Assembly (NCBI GenBank): GCA_029215795.1
Contig: JARDYH010000003.1
Location: 11,992,001 to 12,056,000, forward strand
DNA length: 64,000 bases
Origin: Anniella stebbinsi
Lineage: Eukaryota; Chordata; Lepidosauria; Squamata; Anniellidae
Direction: 5' to 3'
Part shown: piece after piece, positions 10,816 through 22,379 of the stretch
Layout: the number at the start of each line of letters is the position of its first letter
How positions within the stretch are numbered: the first letter of the stretch is position 1
Notes under the pieces: model-generated
The model's database searches: none
What the model was told of the DNA's origin: nothing
What the model saw: only the letters and a program-made list of their open reading frames with translations
Made by a program: the position numbers and the translations under genes

Positions 10816-11583
10816 CCAGGGTCAACCAGCCAAAGCAGGACATGATGCGTACAGGGATATTGGTGACTGCCAGGCCAGCATAATGCCTGAATGGGGCTTT
10901 TGTGTAAGTCAGGCTTCAGGGATGGACTGGACTGATGTTAGCCTCATTTGGATGTTGGGGGCCCTATGCCCTCCCCATGGGTTAGTATTTTTACCAATGA
11001 CACATGTAAAGTAAAAGCTTAATGTCACAGTCGTGCCTCTGGAACCATCTCGGAGTGAGTTATATTTGATGGAACAAACTCCATTTAATTCTAATGAAGT
11101 CATGGACGTCTGAGCTTAGAAACACCTATGAGGTCATGGCAGTTCCAAACTGTACCTTATTGTATATTTCACCGTCTCTGTGACATCGTTGAGAGAAGGC
11201 GTCTCCCCAGGAGAGATGATTCCACCGTTAGACAGACTTTGCGAACCTGGAATATTTCTTTCTATTCAGCTGGAACTTTCTCAGCTTCTTTTTGCCTCGT
11301 TACTCCTACTTCATCTCCTGGGACTACTAACCTTGTCCTCTTCTTCAGTCAGCGTTATGCTTTTACAGTTCTAATACATAATTCCCCTCTTTCTTTTCTT
11401 CATTTTATCCTTAGAAAAACAACGGCGTGAAACTCAACGGAGCTCAGTCTTCTCCAAGTACGGTGGCCACGTGCACATTTGCATGAAATTTGCAAATGCA
11501 AATTTATATGTATAGGTGCAAATTTGGAAATAATTATTGTAATTTTAACAGAAATACAACATGTCTACGTTGTGTCTTTCCAA
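10816..11583. other. no gene; dispersed repeat near 11470-11545
   Basis: At 11470-11545 a 'gcaaatttggaaataattat' block resembles one near 13935-14020, so this is a low-copy dispersed repeat. No coding signal. Confidence 0.4.
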
Positions 11584-11844
11584 GTTGAGCTCTTTCTTGC
11601 GCCAGGTGAAGACTTTTTTATTTTCCCAGACCTTTTAGCCTTCTCGCTCCGTTCTTTTAAATCTGTTATTGTATTCAAAATCTCTGCAATGCTGCTAGGT
11701 TTTATTTCAGTTTGTACTTCTACATTGTAGTTTCAAGCATTTACATTTTATATTGTATTTTATGATCCGTTCTGTGGTTTTAGTTGTTGTGAAACTTGCA
11801 GAGAGGACCAGCTATTGGGCGGGATAGAAATGTAATAAATAAAT
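11584..11844 (+). mobile_element. L2-like LINE 3' end
   Basis: Begins in the RT C-terminal remnant (GTGAAGACTTTTTTATTTTC, equivalent to the 'VKTF' end) and runs through a T-rich UTR to 'gggatagaaatgtaataaat'. The same subfamily is at 39060-39405, 41775-42595 and 49175-49525. Confidence 0.7.
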
Positions 11845-12458
11845 GTCTCACCATGGTGGGGAAGTCTGACTAGATGACCTGTGGTCCTACACAGTTTGCT
11901 CTCCAGGGCGGAGAGGGCGGGAAGCGGGGAAACCCGGAAGTGCTTGCTTCCGGGTTTGGCACGATGAGGGCGCACCAGAAAGTGACGGCCCGGGCTTCTC
12001 TTGGGCCGTTGCAAGTCGTGCCGGCCATTTTTTTTTTTTAAAAAAAGATCCGCAGAGCAGCACACGAGTGCTCCTGCGCAAATGAAGTACCCTAACCCCC
12101 TCGCGTGTGATCCAGCCCCTCCCCCTGCCATACTGGGGATGGCGATTTCACTGTTCTTCCTCATGATGGCCTCGGAGCCGCACGGTTCAGCTCCATGGCC
12201 ATCGGTGCAGCCATGCTTACTCGTGGGTAAGCGCAGCTGCACCCGGGATGAGCTGCCACACCACCCACCCATCTCGCTGCCCTCCCTGGAGCAGGGAATG
12301 ATCCGGGATAATAGTGTTTCCTGAACTCCTGGGAAAATGGAAGGCTGGCCCCTGGCTGCTTGCAGGATGCTCTGTGCGTCATGTGGACTCTCCCGAGCAG
12401 GCAGGGGCAGCCCCGGGAAAAATGGCTGGTGCGGAAAGGGCCCAGGTGCTAATGGTTG
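11845..12458. other. GC-rich stretch without a gene
   Basis: GC content is raised and there is a small inverted repeat around 'cccggaagtgcttgcttccgggttt'. Overlapping open frames on both strands (for example 170 codons at 11760-12272 minus) are a composition effect: they are mutually exclusive and have no domain. Confidence 0.45.
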
Positions 12459-12645
12459 ATGGGCAACTTCAAAGCTCCTGTTTTCCCTCCTTATGGTTCT
12501 TTGTCTTTAAAGTTTAAACTGGACTTGGACTGGTTCACCTATCAAATAGAGGACACCTTCAAACAAAGGTCTTTCCTGCACTAGCTCTCTGAAATAGAGG
12601 ACTGTCCTCTGTAAAGTAGAATACTTGGCCACCCTATCTCCATGC
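12459..12645 (+). repeat. dispersed repeat R1, copy 1
   Basis: The order 'ttgatgggcaacttcaaagc', 'ttatggttctttgtctttaa', 'ggacttggactgg' and 'gaggactgtcctctgtaaa' is repeated in direct orientation at 14080-14262. Nature unknown. Confidence 0.6.
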
Positions 12646-12724
12646 TGATGATTGCTGGTATTGTTGTCCCAGAGAATAAGAGATGCAAAAGAGTTAAGGG
12701 AATGCCATCTGTACAATATAAGAG

Positions 12725-12845
12725 GGGTTGTTTTGGTCCACAACTTCCAGCAGCCCTAGCTAGCATAGCCAGTGGTGAAGGATCATGGGAGATGAAGGCC
12801 AAAACATCTGGAGGGACAGAGGCCTTCCGCACCCCTGCAATATAA
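12725..12845. repeat. fragment of 'tctggaggg' fold-back repeat
   Basis: Contains 'ttggtccacaacttccagca' and a mirrored 'ggccaaaacatctggaggg'. This is the same type as 15826-15953, 20868-21005 and 58764-58897. Confidence 0.45.
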
Positions 12846-13725
12846 CATGGCCTAAGAACAGCAATGTTAACATGTAATACAACCTCTCAACCACTGGGCC
12901 ATTTTGTACTTTGATCAGGCTGAACGCTGGCCAAACGCTTCCTGCTTCCTGCTTCTCCTTGAACTGCAAAATAGCTCACCCTTTCTCTGGAGAAATGTGG
13001 TTCTGCATACACCTGACCACTTTACTTTACAAGGCCTCATTAAATGCTCCCGTTCCTTTCAGAGAGGGCTTTGTAGTGACATTGTGCTAATTCTCTTCCA
13101 TTAATTGCGCAAAATGTAACTAACCTCCAGATTCAGGAGCAGAATCCTGAACCAGTCATTATGCAAATTAAAAAGGAATGCGGTAGGTTTGTGAGGTGAC
13201 GGAAAAAGCTTAGCAACAGGTTAAGGCTAATTCCACCCCCCACTCCTGTAATCTTCTGTTTTATGTCTTTGTTAATAAGGATAAATGTTTGTGAGTCATG
13301 TTATTTAAGTTCATTAGATCACCATGCTTCTTGAAATAAAGAGATTAGTTCTTAGACAATAGTCTTTTTTGTTAATTACTTTTTAAAAAAAGTCCCTAGA
13401 GTGTTCATAGAACAGATTTTTATTTTTGTCTTCAAATCCCATGATGATTCTACGCTGGTTATGCTGGCTAACAATGATGAGTATTGTGACTTTCCAGATG
13501 TTTTGCTCACCACCTCTGTCCTACAGACTTCCTACTCCTTTTTTTTTTTGTTCTTTATCAATCTTTTGTTGTTGTTAAATCAAAAAGCATTAAAAAAAAA
13601 TAAGTAGAAGGGCTTTCCAGTAGTATTTTCTGGGCTGGTTCCAAATGTTCCTTTCCATGAATGATAGCCCTGGTCCCAAGTTATCTTGTCTGGATGTGTT
13701 TTACAATGCAGACGGTAGAACAACA

Positions 13726-13726
<1 letters not shown>
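12846..13726. other. repeat-poor stretch; possible conserved non-coding DNA at 13080-13350
   Basis: AT-rich and free of recognised repeats. Between 13080 and 13350 there are motifs such as 'attatgcaaattaaaa' and 'ttgttaataagg' that resemble homeodomain or POU sites. This is only an impression of enhancer-like composition. Confidence 0.3.

Positions 13727-13762
<36 letters not shown>
13727..13762. repeat. (TA)n microsatellite
   Basis: Eighteen perfect TA units. Confidence 0.95.
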
Positions 13763-13765
<3 letters not shown>

Positions 13766-14079
13766 CTCCTGAGGATCTGTAGTCATTTCCAATCTTTTAC
13801 GGAGTTCTCCAAGTGCAGCAAACATGTTGGAATTTGTGCCAATTCACGTGACTGCTTGTGAATCAACCCCAAAAGAGAATATGCATGATGAATATGCATC
13901 ATCAAAAGAAAGGACAAAAGAGGACACCGATTCTCATACATTTTGCACATGCCAATTTATTGGTATATATGTAATTTTAGAAATAACTATTGTACCTTAA
14001 ATAGAAATACAATAACATTTCACCATAGTGTGGAAGATTGTGAGCAGGTAACCTGTGTGCCTTGCTCATTATGCTGTCC

Positions 14080-14262
14080 AAGTGCTGTTGATGGGCAATT
14101 TCAAGGCCCCAGCTCTGCCGTCGTTATGGTTCTTTATCTTTGAACCAGACTTGGACTGGGTAGCCCTTCAAACAGCCTTCAAAAGAAGGACAGTCCTCTG
14201 GTAGCTCTTCTAACAGAGGACTGTTCTCCATAAAAGAGGACTCATTGGCACCTTAGATCAAA
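14080..14262 (+). repeat. dispersed repeat R1, copy 2
   Basis: Direct-orientation partner of 12459-12645, sharing 'ggttctttatctttgaacca' and 'aggactgttctccataaaag'. It abuts the 5' truncation point of the L2 copy that follows. Confidence 0.6.
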
Positions 14263-14264
14263 AA

Positions 14265-15358
14265 AGGGATCATCCGGAGTTTTGGAGTGCGTTGTCATCA
14301 GTACACTGATGACATACAGCTCTATTTCTCCTTTTCATCTTCATCAGGTGAGGCTGTGGATATGCTGAACCAGTGCCTGGCTGCGACAATGGACTGGATG
14401 AGAGCTAATAAACTGAAACTCAATCCAGACAAGACTGAGACACTGTTAGTGGGTGGTTCCGCTGACCGGATGGAGGGTGTTCAACCTGTTCTGGATGGGG
14501 TTGCACTCCCCTTGAAGAAGCGGGTTCGTAGCTTGGGGGTTCTCCTAGAACCATCTCTGTCACTTGAGGCGCAGGTGGCCTCAGAGGCACGGAGTGCCTT
14601 CTACCAACTTCAGTTGGTGGCCCAGCTACGTCCCTATCTGGACAGGGATAACCTGGCTTCAGTTGTCCATGCTCTGGTAACCTCCAAGTTAGATTACTGC
14701 AATGCACTCTACGTGGGGCTGCCTTTGAAGGTGGTTCGGAAGCTGCAGCTTGTGCAAAATGCAGCGGCCAGATTGATAACTGAAACCAGTAGGTTCGAAC
14801 ATATAAGACCTACTCTGGCCCGCTTGCATTGGCTGCCTGTATGTTTCCGAGCCCGGTTCAAGGTGCTGGTTTTAACCTATAAAGCCTTACACGGCTTCGG
14901 ACCACAATACCTGATGGAACGCCTTTCCCAACATGAACCTACCCGAACACTACGTTCAACATCGAAGGCCCTCCTCCGAGTGCCTCCTCCGAGGGAAGCT
15001 CGGAGGTCAGCAACAAGAGAGAGGGCCTTCTCTGTGGTGGCTCCCCAATTGTGGAACGATCTCCCCGACGAGGCCCGCCTGGCGCCAACATTGTTATCTT
15101 TTCGGCGCCAGGTCAAGACTTTCCTCTTCTCTCAGGCATTTGGCAATATCTGAGGAGCCTGGGTTTGTTTTGTTTTTGTAGTTTTTGAAGTGTTGAAGTG
15201 GTTTTTAAATGTACAGATTGTGTGTATGTTGTATGTTTTTGCTGTTTTAATTTTTGTATATTGTTTTTAATTGTTTTTAATCCTATGTAAACCGCCCAGA
15301 GAGCTTCGGCTATGAGGCGGTATACAAATGTAATAAATAAATAATAAATAAATAAATA
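14265..15358 (+). mobile_element. L2-like LINE, 5'-truncated, long ORF remnant
   Basis: Starts inside the RT core. It then has a ~290-codon open frame, a T-rich 3' UTR and the canonical end ('accgcccagagagcttcggc', 'tatacaaatgtaataaataa'). The same subfamily is at 29958-30440 on the minus strand. Confidence 0.85.
14287..15153 (+). pseudogene. L2-like reverse transcriptase, C-terminal 288 codons
   Basis: Opens with CHQYTDDIQLYFSF, the RT catalytic box, where YTDD stands for the usual YADD. Next come NKLKLNPDKTE, the 'LDGVALPL' and 'LGVLLEPSL' blocks, YCNALYVGLPL, LHWLPV, and the terminal KTFLFSQAF. This is the fingers-palm end, thumb and C-terminal region of the L2 ORF2 protein, which copies element RNA at a nicked target. 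The upstream RT and the endonuclease are missing. No stop or frameshift interrupts the remainder, so the insertion is fairly young. It is not functional alone. Confidence 0.85.
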
Positions 15359-15411
15359 TTAAGGATAGGGGAGTCCAGGACATTTAAGTAACAAGATATT
15401 AAGGACATGCA

Positions 15412-15725
15412 AGTAACAAGGCCTTCTTGGTGGTGGCCCCCCAATTATGGAATGAGCTCCCTGATGAGACCTGCATGGCACCAACATTGCTATCTTTTCC
15501 ATGCCAGGTCAAGACTTTTCTCTTTTCCCAGGTATTTAGCAGCATGTGATGAGTTTTAATCTATCCCGGATTGGTTTTTATGGTTTGGATGATTGCTCAA
15601 AGTTGTTTTTAGATGAATGTTCTCTCTGAGTGTGTTGTCTGTTGTGTGTTTTAAATGTTGCATACTGCTTTGAATGTTTTAATCTTTGTAAGCCATGCAG
15701 AGAGCTTCAGCAATGGGGAGTTATA
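15412..15725 (+). mobile_element. L2-like LINE 3' fragment
   Basis: A decayed second L2 3' end with 'ggtggccccccaattatgga', 'caggtcaagacttttctctt' and 'gcagagagcttcagcaatgg'. No open frame survives. Confidence 0.7.
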
Positions 15726-15825
15726 GAGAATAGGGTGAAGAAATCCAACTCCATTCTCTGAGAATTCAGCAGGTTCTTTGACGTAACTTTTGTAGGAGGA
15801 CAGTTAATTCTGAGCCCATCTAGCA

Positions 15826-15953
15826 GCCTTCCCAAACTGGTTTCCCTCCAGATCCTCTGGACTTCAACTCCCATCAGCCCCTGCCATCATGGTCAGGGAT
15901 ACTGGGAATTGACATCCAATATATCTTGTCTGCACCAGGTTCTTTGGGAAGGG
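15826..15953. repeat. fold-back repeat, 'tggacttcaactcccatcag' type
   Basis: The left end GCCTTCCCAAACTGG mirrors the right end, which reads CCCTTCCCAAAGAACCTGG on the complement. The core 'aactcccatcagcccctgcc' is shared with several other copies here. Probably a small non-autonomous DNA transposon. Confidence 0.5.
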
Positions 15954-16252
15954 TGCTATATGCTAATGGTGAACGAATTCTGTGAGTGATGATACTCACA
16001 TAGGCAAAATGGCACCATCCACACACAAGAGGGAGGTATCAGCAAGATTCAGGGAACCCCAAGATTAAAAGAAGTACAAAAAAAATCCTAAGGGGAGAAA
16101 GTGCACCCTCAAACAGTCCAATGAGCATCTTCGTTGGCCAGAGAACTGTGTCTGTTGGAGAGGGAAATTGAAAACCAGGGAAGAGAATAGAGTAACTTTG
16201 AAAATAACACAGCTGGTTGGCTAGAATCCTGAAGGGAAGTACTCCACACTGC

Positions 16253-16559
16253 CTGGGTTCACACAACACACTAACCTGCCCAGTGTGGGTTGTTGTTGAA
16301 CTATGGGTTATTGTGTTGCCTGAATGGAGCATGTTCCTGATGCAGTGTGGCTTGTTAACCACCCTGAACAATCCAACAAGCCATGGATGCTCAAGGTGTC
16401 CTGATTGAAAAGAATGAATAAACCACACTGCATGGTTAACAAGCAACCCTACAGAAAACCCACTGCGTTCAGACAACAGGTCAACCTACCCTGCGGAAAA
16501 TGCGCTGCGTTCAGACAACACGACAAACCATGGTGGGTTAGCATGTTGTGTGAACCCAG
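16253..16559. mobile_element. 307-bp TIR element
   Basis: The left end CTGGGTTCACACAACACACT and the complement of the right end CTGGGTTCACACAACATGCT are strong terminal inverted repeats. A 'cactgc' word occurs on both flanks, but the offset makes the TSD uncertain. Internal 'gcgttcagacaac' blocks occur twice. No coding capacity. Confidence 0.6.
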
Positions 16560-16606
16560 CCACTGCAACTTTTTGTTGCATGTCCCATTTGCAGATAAAT
16601 AAGAAT

Positions 16607-16705
16607 AAGAATATAGGAACCTGCCTAGTCAGACCATTGGTCCTTCTAGCCCAGTAATGTCAACACTGACTGGCAGCATCTCTCCAGGGTATCACAGCAG
16701 GTTTC
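16607..16705 (-). mobile_element. tRNA-SINE family 2, partial
   Basis: The minus-strand 3' half, with 'cactgactggcagcatctct' and 'ccagggt', matches 25373-25466 and 62310-62516. Confidence 0.6.
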
Positions 16706-17940
16706 ATGGGGATTGCACTAACATTTCAGAAAAAAGTGGTGAACAACTAGATTGAGGTTTGATGTGTGTATAAATTTGGGATGGTGTTGGTGCAGAAGGA
16801 GATCATTTCCCTGGTGCTGTATGCTATGTTCTACTCATTTATTGATCTTGTGAGTTTCCATCTGGAATTTGGCATGGGCTGATTGAGCAGTTGCCACCGG
16901 CAGTTTAAAGAAGTGGCAGCCCCTCAAATGCCAGATGTTCTGGTCCATCTCGAATTCTTGCCAGACTGTAATCCACATTCCGTTTGGGCCAACAGTTATT
17001 CTTTGCCTTTTCGGCCAAGTGCATGTTTAATTCCTGAGTTCCTGCCCTCCGCAATTGCGTTTCTCCCCAGCCACATTCCTTCCTCCTTAAGTAAGCATTT
17101 GTTAGCCAGAATGTTCAAAGCATTATTGAAGGTTGCACCTCAGGGACTCCCAAGTATTACTCTGAAAATTTACAGATCGCATCCAACACATTTTCCTGAT
17201 TGAGGGGAGGTGGGGGAAGGGAAGGCCAGCAAAAAAGCCCACTGTGGTGGATGATCAGAGACGTTAGGCAGGAGATGTATCATCCAGTCTTCAGGGGGGA
17301 ATTAGCAGAGTTCGAAACAAGCAGGTAATGGTTTGGTCCCTTGGGAGGAGTCCTCACTCAGAGGAGGGCTAGAGAAGAAACAACTAAAAATGAGTCAGTT
17401 TGTTCTGCGGAAAGCTGAATGTTGGACAATTTCTGTTTAATTATAGGCACTTCTCATCTTGTACAAGGTATATTGTAATGTTATTTGTGTACAGTGGAAT
17501 TTCATTGGGATGGGGGAATCATTTTTTGCATCCTTGATATTTATCCTAATTATATTATTGCAGAGCTAATACTTTGAACTACAATGTTGAGTTACTGATT
17601 GGGGATTGCCCTGTGAAATCAAAGTTAAAAAAACTCTACAAAAGGGACTTCCGAAATACTCAGCGCCTGGAGATACAGAACCACGCGGGACTGGGCTCCA
17701 AGCAAGAGATCCATATTTTTATTTGTTCAGACACAGAGGGACAAATTGTGGCTTATTTATGTAAATTGATGTTTACTAAAGGCATATCTTGTTCAAGTTA
17801 TTTTGTTTTTGCAAGTTTCTTCTAATTAAGCCGCATAGAACCTACACGAGTAGAGGTTATAACAGCTCAAGACGTTGTTTTTTTTAAAAAAAAATGAGGC
17901 TGAATAGCAGGAACTCTTGAGCAATACAAAACTATTTTCT
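16706..17940. other. no gene recognised
   Basis: Open frames here (for example 106 codons at 16883 and 83 codons at 17574) lack known domains and recognisable splice context. No clear repeat. Confidence 0.35.
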
Positions 17941-17944
17941 GGGG

Positions 17945-18055
17945 CCATAGTTCAAGCTTTTTGAGATTCCCATTGATGTCAGTTGGAGTGGTGAGTGCAG
18001 CCTCATTGAAATCAATGGGACATCAGGGACAGAGTTTTGGTTGGATTGTGCCCAT
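17945..18055. repeat. fold-back repeat with 'cattgaaatcaatggg' core
   Basis: The core 'cattgaaatcaatgggacat' faces an upstream 'attcccattgatgtcagttg', so the segment can fold back. Related to 3535-3650. Confidence 0.45.
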
Positions 18056-18159
18056 CGCTCAGTATTTCCCAAACCTTTGATCCCTAAGTCATAAAGGTTG
18101 TTGTTTTTGAGATTTAAAAAGTCCTGAGATGCTGTTTTGACAGGCAGACTTCGTTTGTG

Positions 18160-18445
18160 TAGTGGCATCTACCATTTGGAAAAGCCTCCCTTGTATAGTT
18201 CGGGAGGCAGAAAATGCGGCATCTTTTAAATGCCTCCTGAAGTCACACTTGTTCACCCAGGCTTTCTCTGGGCCATAAGTAAACTAATTATGCCACTCCA
18301 TTTTACCGCTACTTTATGGTAGTTGTGTTTTTGCTGTGCTTTAATGTTGTGCTTTAATATTGTGTTTTTAATATTGTATTTTAATGTTGTGAACCGCTGA
18401 GAGATTCTATTATATTCAGCAGTGTATACATGTTACAAACAAACA
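18160..18445 (+). mobile_element. L2-like LINE 3' end (distinct subfamily)
   Basis: An RT C-terminal remnant ('aatgcctcctgaagtcacac', 'ttgttcacccaggctttctc') precedes a UTR of repeated 'gtgctttaatgttgt' words. The end is 'gaaccgctgagagattctat' with an ACAAACAAAC tail. Confidence 0.65.
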
Positions 18446-18564
18446 AATATTTTTTTTGGTACTCAACAGACATGTGGTTTTAGGCTAAGCCCCCAAACAA
18501 TGGGGGAGGCATTCTGCAACCCCCCCCCCCATCCAAGTGCAGGACAGATCAATTGATATTTTGT

Positions 18565-18782
18565 GTTTATTTTGTTCATTATTACATTTATATCTAGCCT
18601 TTTCCCCTCCAAGGTGGCTTACATGATCCTCTCCATTTTATCCTCGCAACAACAACCCTGTGAGGTAAGTTGGGCTGAGAGTCAGTGACTGGCTCTAAGT
18701 CACCCAGTGGCTGAGTGGGGACTAGAACCAGGAACTTCCAAGTCCCAGTCCAACACTCTAACCATTATACCACACTGGCTTC
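18565..18782 (-). mobile_element. tRNA-derived SINE, near full length
   Basis: Reverse complement of the SINE at 10578: 'ccattttatcctcgcaacaa', 'tgaggtaagttgggctgaga', and the tRNA-like start 'aaccattataccacactggc' at the right end. Confidence 0.8.
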
Positions 18783-18789
18783 CAATATT

Positions 18790-19190
18790 TATTTATTTAT
18801 TTATTGCATTTTTATACTGCCCAATAACAGAGGCTCTCTGAGCACTTCACAATTAAAAGCATAAAATACAACGAGTCAGAATAAATTAAAAACTTAAAAT
18901 TGCCATATGAAAACAAAATAACTTACAGCCCAAGGAAAGCCTGTGTGAAAAGATATGATTCCAGGAGACGTTTAAAGGTTGTTACATTTTGCACGTCCCA
19001 ATGGTGGGTGCCACAACAGAGAAAGTCCTGCCGTCGAGGTTCTGCCTAGCAACATTCCATCTTTTCTTAATGACTTGCAAGACCTCCTCTGAAGATCGTA
19101 AATGTCGTCTGGGTGTATATAAAGCAAGGCGGTTTGCTAGGTATCCTGGTGCTAAGTTGCTGGCATCTTACCCTTCTCTTTGTTCATTCA
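18790..19190 (-). mobile_element. L2-like LINE 3' region
   Basis: A TTTATTTATT tail with 'tactgcccaataacagaggc' is followed on the minus strand by the UTR and RT remnant ('gtgccacaacagagaaagtc', 'cttgcaagacctcctctg'). Confidence 0.6.
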
Positions 19191-20867
19191 TTGGGGCCTC
19201 AGGAACGGGCCAGTGCTTTCTGGGCAAGGGTGATGTATCTTGGATTGCCTGCAAGCTGTAGGATGTGTGTGTTCACTTGAACCCACCAGGCACTGAAAGA
19301 AGGCATAAGACGACTGCAGGGCCACACGAGATAGGCCTGCCTTCTGCCATGCCTGCTGACTGTGCCCCATTGCCTTCAGCAACCATGAGAAGGGGCCGTC
19401 CACATGTACCAATGCATGCATGTAGTGCAGGGCTGTTGAACCGAGGGCCGAGTTCCATTTAGGAAAAGCTCTCAAGGGTCATAATCCAACAGTGGGAGGA
19501 GCTGAAGGCAAAAGGGACTGGGCCAAAACTACCCCAGTGATTTGCCACTGAGTGCCCATCTGGGTCTGGGGGAAGTGGCCATTTTACTTCCCACCATGTC
19601 TTGGAGTGTTGCTGTGTTGATGTCACTGTGGGAATTAAAATGGTAGCAGGCAGTACCAGGTAGCTATCACTGCCATCGTCACTGTTGTCTGCCACCACCC
19701 AATAAACCTGCTTGGGAGAGGCCACCAATACAGATGGAGACCTATTAGATCAGGGATGCAGAACCTCCATTAGCCAAGAGCCAAATTCCATGTCAGAGAA
19801 GCTCTCGGGGGCCGCATTCTGGTGGTGGGCAGGGCCAAAGGTGAATGGGGTGGTGGTCAAAAATGCTCCAAATACCAGCATATTTTAGTGTAGTCCTCTT
19901 ATTGCCAGCAACTAAGCTTTAGGACAGGCATTTCAACCACACAAAAGCAGGGAAGCCACCAATCAGTGGCTGGGGAAAAGGGGTGGAGCCAGGGAAGAGG
20001 GTGTGGTTGGATTAGGACCTCAGAGGGCCAGGTTATGCACTCCTGTTTAACATGTGAGGGGGGTTCATCTGAAAATCTGTGTAGCCTGGACTGTATCAGG
20101 GAATCTCAGTGTGTTCTTACTCCCTCCTTTGGGCATTACATCAATGTCCATATATGGACTGGGGGAGGGTCTTTCCTGCTCCAAAGGTCATTTAGTACCA
20201 AGAGTCTCTGCTCCAAGCGTCATACAGTTGTGGGAGAGATTTATTTTTAAAGGGCCATGGCAGCGCCTTTTTCAGCTCATCTGGCGCATAGTTTGGGAAG
20301 TCACCGCCACAATGTTGATGACGAATGCCTTCCCCCCACATTCTTCTCTGTCTCTCGGTGATGGCCTTGGTGTTGAATATTCTTGTTCTTTTCTTTATAT
20401 TCAGGAAGCCTTTGAAAATGTATTCATGCAGTATGCAAATTCAGGCTCGAAAACACAATGTTGTATGCACATAATTGGGACTTTTATTCAAGGGTATTCC
20501 ACCCCCCCCCCATGCTTCCCGCGTACCATGTTTTTATGGCATCCTTTTGATTTTCTTGATTTTAAAAAAGAAAACCGGGATGATTGTGTGCATTTTCTTT
20601 CCTTGCAAAGACCAGCAACAAGGACACTGGCAAGGCCAGATGATAAAGCAGAAATGAAAGAATGGCTGTGAATGCACCGTGCAAAGACTAATACTAATGG
20701 TATTGAAAGGCAAAACAACAACCCAAGAACAACAATGAATATGCCAAGAATTACGAAATGTCTGATGTTAATATCTTGCTATAAGGGATATGATGTGGCA
20801 CCTATGGTCGAGTGCTTCGCCACATGGCAAGCTGCACACAGATCCAGAACCGGCTAACACTTCAATG
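19191..20867. other. no gene; scattered repeat fragments
   Basis: Includes a 'gccagcaactaagctttagg' block (19905-19970) that recurs at 43548-43620. Two 'gggccgcattctgg'-like stretches look like worn DNA-transposon ends. An open frame of 205 codons at 20054 has no recognisable domain. Confidence 0.35.
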
Positions 20868-21005
20868 CATTTGTGCCAGCTGGTCCCAGCCTGATGCCCT
20901 TGAGATATTTTGGACTTCAGCTCCCAGGCAGCATTGGTCAGTGGTCAGGAATGCTGGGAGTTGTAGTCCAGAACAACTGGAGGGCACCAGATTGGGGAAG
21001 GCTTG
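20868..21005. repeat. fold-back repeat, 'gggagttgtagtcc' type
   Basis: 'ttggacttcagctcccaggc' faces 'tgctgggagttgtagtccag', and the ends 'gccagctggtccc' and 'gagggcaccagattgggg' are mirrored. A common vertebrate-style dispersed hairpin. Confidence 0.5.
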
Positions 21006-21344
21006 TTTACGCTTTGAGTAGAGGCAACTTCTGAATGGGGTTCTAGATTGTGTTAGAATGACAATGGGGGTGGGTACCCATGACCTTCTCATGCATTGAA
21101 TGAATGTGCAAAGAGGGGAACGGGGCTGGGTGGATGACCTCCGTCCACTGCTGTGCCCGCCCACTGCTGCCATGTTCCTACGGTACTTGACGTTTTGTCG
21201 GAAAGAGTTCTCCATCGTTATAGAAATACCCATGGAGAGCTCCAACACACGAGGAGGGGCCCTAGCCAAACAGGTCCCCCACTTGCACATAGGAACTCTG
21301 CACATACAAATGTAGATCCAGAGAACACTTTCCAGAGAACGTTG

Positions 21345-21770
21345 ATTATTCATTTATTCATTTATTTATCTATTCAAACATTTCTTGGCTGCCTGTCAGG
21401 GCAGAAGCCCTTGCAATGCGTCTTGCAACAATAAAATACATAGAAACAGTTAAAATATTAAAAGCAATAAACACATAAATGCAATAAAATAGCAATTAAA
21501 AGCAATAAAAGCCATCAAGAAAAACATCAAGAACAACAATGGCAATAGCAACACTAGAAGTACTCACATCATGAGAAGGACACTGTGAAACAAAATGTTT
21601 TCAAGACCTTCTTAAAAAACCTGCATGGCAGACCTCCAATGGGAGTTTTTCCCAAAGGTGTGGGGCCACTGCAGAGAAGGCCCTCTCCCGTGTGATCACC
21701 CACCTAATTGCTCCTTTCTTTCTGACATGTGGTTGGGGAGCATGGGTCATTCAACTCGAGGAGAGGGTTG
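21345..21770 (-). mobile_element. L2-like LINE 3' region
   Basis: A TTATTCATTTATTTAT tail leads on the minus strand to a UTR and RT remnant ('gtggggccactgcagagaag', 'gccctctccc'). No open frame. Confidence 0.55.
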
Positions 21771-22299
21771 TGTATACTATGTTAAGGGAAACATAACAGT
21801 ATGAGTGGGTTTTTATTTTATTTATTTATTTGTTTATTTTTAAAAAACCTTTAGAAGTTTGACATACTTTTATGGAAAGAGGCTCTAGGTCAGGCTGCCG
21901 AGAACAAGCCATCTGTGTGAGAAACACAAAAGTGAGGGCATTGCATCTTTCTGTTTGCAGAAGCTAATTGGCATCGCCGGCTACTCAACCTTCTGGTATA
22001 TACTGTGTGTGATTTGTGTCTGTTTAGCTTTACAGGGAGAGAAACTGATAGGGAGCAAGGTGGGCAGCATGGTGCGGGGCAGACAGGGAAGGGAGTTTGC
22101 ACTGTTTTTATAACGCTCTGTATATTTTATGCTAGCTGTCACCTAATGGAAAGAATGTCCACGGAGACATTGTTTATCCAGGTTTTAGCCCACTTAAAGA
22201 GACATTCAGCCTTGAGCTGTTCCGTAGGCCAATGGCGCATCTAATGGGACCATAGAGGGAATAAACACAAACACCCCCCTCCTGAGGTCATTATCGTTT
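21771..22299. other. no gene recognised
   Basis: Contains a short TTTATTTATT run near 21810, likely a LINE tail remnant. No other signal. Confidence 0.35.
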
Positions 22300-22379
22300 C
22301 ATCGTCATTCTTGCGGAGGAAAAAGACAAGAAAACTTTTTGGATTAGGTCTGTTGCTCAACATCCCTCTGCGGGAGACC

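Noticed and set aside
11760..12272. 170-codon minus-strand open frame
   Set aside because: GC-rich composition artefact overlapped by antisense frames; part of it is an L2 3' end.
20054..20671. 205-codon + strand frame
   Set aside because: Length is notable, but no domain, no conserved motif and no splice-consistent boundary was seen.
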